The position numbers were made by a program, and so were the translations under genes. Below, in pieces: positions 41,696 to 42,872 of a DNA stretch of 42,872 bases. The notes below the pieces were generated by a model that saw nothing but the letters and a program-made list of their open reading frames with translations, was not told the DNA's origin and did not search any database. Within the stretch, counting starts at the first letter, position 1; every line of letters starts with the position of its first letter. The DNA comes from Candidatus Firestoneibacteriota bacterium (GTDB taxonomy: Bacteria; Oederibacteriota; D2-FULL-39-29), in assembly GCA_903891415.1 (NCBI GenBank), contig CAITEH010000055.1, positions 1 through 42,872 on the forward strand, written 5' to 3'.

Positions 41696-42872
41696 TCAAT
41701 TGTCAAATTTTTTACCGTTTACGGTAATATTAAAGCCCAGGTCTTTATATTTATTTAAATTATAGATGACCTTTACCGGTTTTTGGGAACTGCATTTTAT
41801 CGAGAGCCGGTTGGCCTTCTTTTCGACTCTTAAGAACAAATCATTATTGTCTCCGACATTGAATTTGCCCTCGGCGTATTTCAAATCCAGGAGATTCGGT
41901 TTGATAAGTACTTCTTTGAAGCCGGGCTTTGCCGGTTTCAGCCCGAGGACTTCGGAAGACAGAAAATAAAGCGGATGAGAAGACCAGCCGTGGCATAAAC
42001 TTGCGGCACCGCGGAAGCCGGACGGTCCGTCCTGGATTTCCCAGAAGGTCTGCGCACCGGAAGCAAGCATCTTACCATAAACCTCTTTCATATCCTTTAA
42101 GACCGCCGCTAAACCTGTATCACCCATCATTACCACACTCCTATACAGGTAATACCTGAAATAGAGAGATTTCATAGCCTTAAAAGACTTTTTTAGCAGG
42201 CTCTCTTTTACGGCCTCCTTATCGGCATCAGAAAAGAGCTCAAAAAAATAAGCAAAAGCGTTGGCATGCGGCGAGTATTCCCGGCGGTTCTCGCCTTTCA
42301 GATATTTAAATTTATTATTTTTATTATCCCAAAAATTGCGTTTAACATTTGCTTTCAACTCCCGCCCCGCTTCCCACATTTTTTGCGCATCTTTTTTCTT
42401 CCCCAGCACTTCGGCCGTGTCCGCAAGCCTTAAAATACTTTCCAGAAAAAACAGGTTAAGCGCGGAGGACTTTCCGGAACGAAAGGCCACTTTGAAATTA
42501 TCCCAGTCAATGATATGCCAGGCGCGCCGGCTGGCGCTTTTAAGGTCCATCAGGATGCCGTCTTTGCCCCGGTATTTTAATAATTTATTCAGCACTTTTA
42601 AAGCTACCGGATAGAGATCTTTAAGAAGCTGCTTATCCCCTGTGAACAGGTAATATTCATACAAAGAGGAGATATAGATCATAGTATAACAGGGGATCCA
42701 TATTTCAGGGCGTCCCGGATAGGTCATGTGGAAAAAACCGGTCTTCTTATCTATCTCGGAGTGCTGATAAAATGCTTTCCTTGTCATTAATCTTTCGCTA
42801 AAGGCGTAGTAAGCGGACAAGATCTCTATTCTTGAATCTCCCCAGTATTGTGATTGTTCCCGCCAGGGGCAG
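41696..42872 (-). CDS. GH78-like alpha-L-rhamnosidase, C-terminal part (cut by window edge)
   Basis: The frame runs open to the right edge, so the 5' end is missing; 391 residues are visible. The first residues read CPWREQSQYWGDSRIE, the GH78 catalytic signature, with the general-acid Glu in WRE and the Asp in GDS. The codon before the Cys ends in C, compatible with the Asp (GAC) expected there. The six-hairpin barrel follows, then AQTFWEIQDGP with a Glu at the usual place of the general base, CHGWSSHPLYFLSSEVLGLKP, and a C-terminal beta-sandwich (GFKEVLIKPNLLDLKYAEG). It would release terminal L-rhamnose. A TTG within the frame at 42820 is not the start, because homology continues upstream. 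Whether it is exported cannot be seen. Confidence 0.87.
   Translation of the reverse strand, partial: CPWREQSQYWGDSRIEILSAYYAFSERLMTRKAFYQHSEIDKKTGFFHMTYPGRPEIWIPCYTMIYISSLYEYYLFTGDKQLLKDLYPVALKVLNKLLKYRGKDGILMDLKSASRRAWHIIDWDNFKVAFRSGKSSALNLFFLESILRLADTAEVLGKKKDAQKMWEAGRELKANVKRNFWDNKNNKFKYLKGENRREYSPHANAFAYFFELFSDADKEAVKESLLKKSFKAMKSLYFRYYLYRSVVMMGDTGLAAVLKDMKEVYGKMLASGAQTFWEIQDGPSGFRGAASLCHGWSSHPLYFLSSEVLGLKPAKPGFKEVLIKPNLLDLKYAEGKFNVGDNNDLFLRVEKKANRLSIKCSSQKPVKVIYNLNKYKDLGFNITVNGKKFDN

Overview
The window reads as one contig of an uncultured, probably anaerobic, Gram-negative-type bacterium of moderate GC. Grounds are a rod-elongation operon (MreB, MreC, MreD, PBP2, RodA), a PilZ protein, an oxygen-sensitive class I fumarase in two subunits, a candidate Re-type citrate synthase, and a long block of secreted polysaccharide-lyase and peptidase-like genes of the kind common in PVC-type, Omnitrophota- or Elusimicrobiota-like genomes. 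The phylum is an inference; no rRNA or tRNA gene was seen.

Layout. (1) 24-3085, minus strand: triosephosphate isomerase, a stand-alone homocysteine-methyltransferase domain and a DRE-TIM acyl-CoA condensing enzyme. (2) 3086-3412: divergent promoter region. (3) 3413-8465, plus strand: isocitrate dehydrogenase, malate dehydrogenase, two-subunit fumarase and pyruvate kinase, with 9-bp-unit repeat hairpins in the gaps. Together (1) and (3) cover lower glycolysis and parts of a split TCA cycle. (4) 19101 down to 8557, minus strand: a strong sigma70-like promoter, then a formate-THF-ligase homologue whose ATP-binding loop is destroyed, a cyclodeaminase-like folate protein, PilZ, mreB, a terminator, mreC, mreD, PBP2, rodA and a two-domain radical SAM protein. 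(5) 19249-22539: metallo-beta-lactamase-fold hydrolase (minus), TrpB2 (plus), EamA transporter (minus).

(6) 22784 to the right edge, all minus strand: 13 tightly packed genes forming a catabolic block. Secreted or surface proteins are a 464-residue protein of unknown family, two heparinase II/III-like lyases, a protein with ten Asp-boxes, a lipoprotein-like M14 carboxypeptidase homologue lacking the first zinc His, and an SGNH hydrolase. Cytoplasmic partners are a Gfo/Idh/MocA oxidoreductase, a sugar isomerase-like TIM barrel, M29-like and M55 peptidases, a creatininase-family amidohydrolase, and two methyltransferase-type enzymes (MttB-like without pyrrolysine, and URO-D-like). A GH78-like alpha-L-rhamnosidase is cut by the right edge. 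The likely theme is uptake and dismantling of an acidic, possibly rhamnose-containing or methylated, glycan or glycopeptide; the substrate cannot be read from sequence.

Most notable items: the FTHFS-like protein without a P-loop heading the mre operon; the dispersed 9-bp-unit intergenic repeats (four loci, two of them long inverted pairs just upstream of start codons); the likely Re-citrate synthase beside isocitrate dehydrogenase; the M14 homologue with His-to-Asp at a zinc ligand; PBP2 with KTA instead of KTG; and the lyase/peptidase/methyltransferase block with its unassigned secreted protein.
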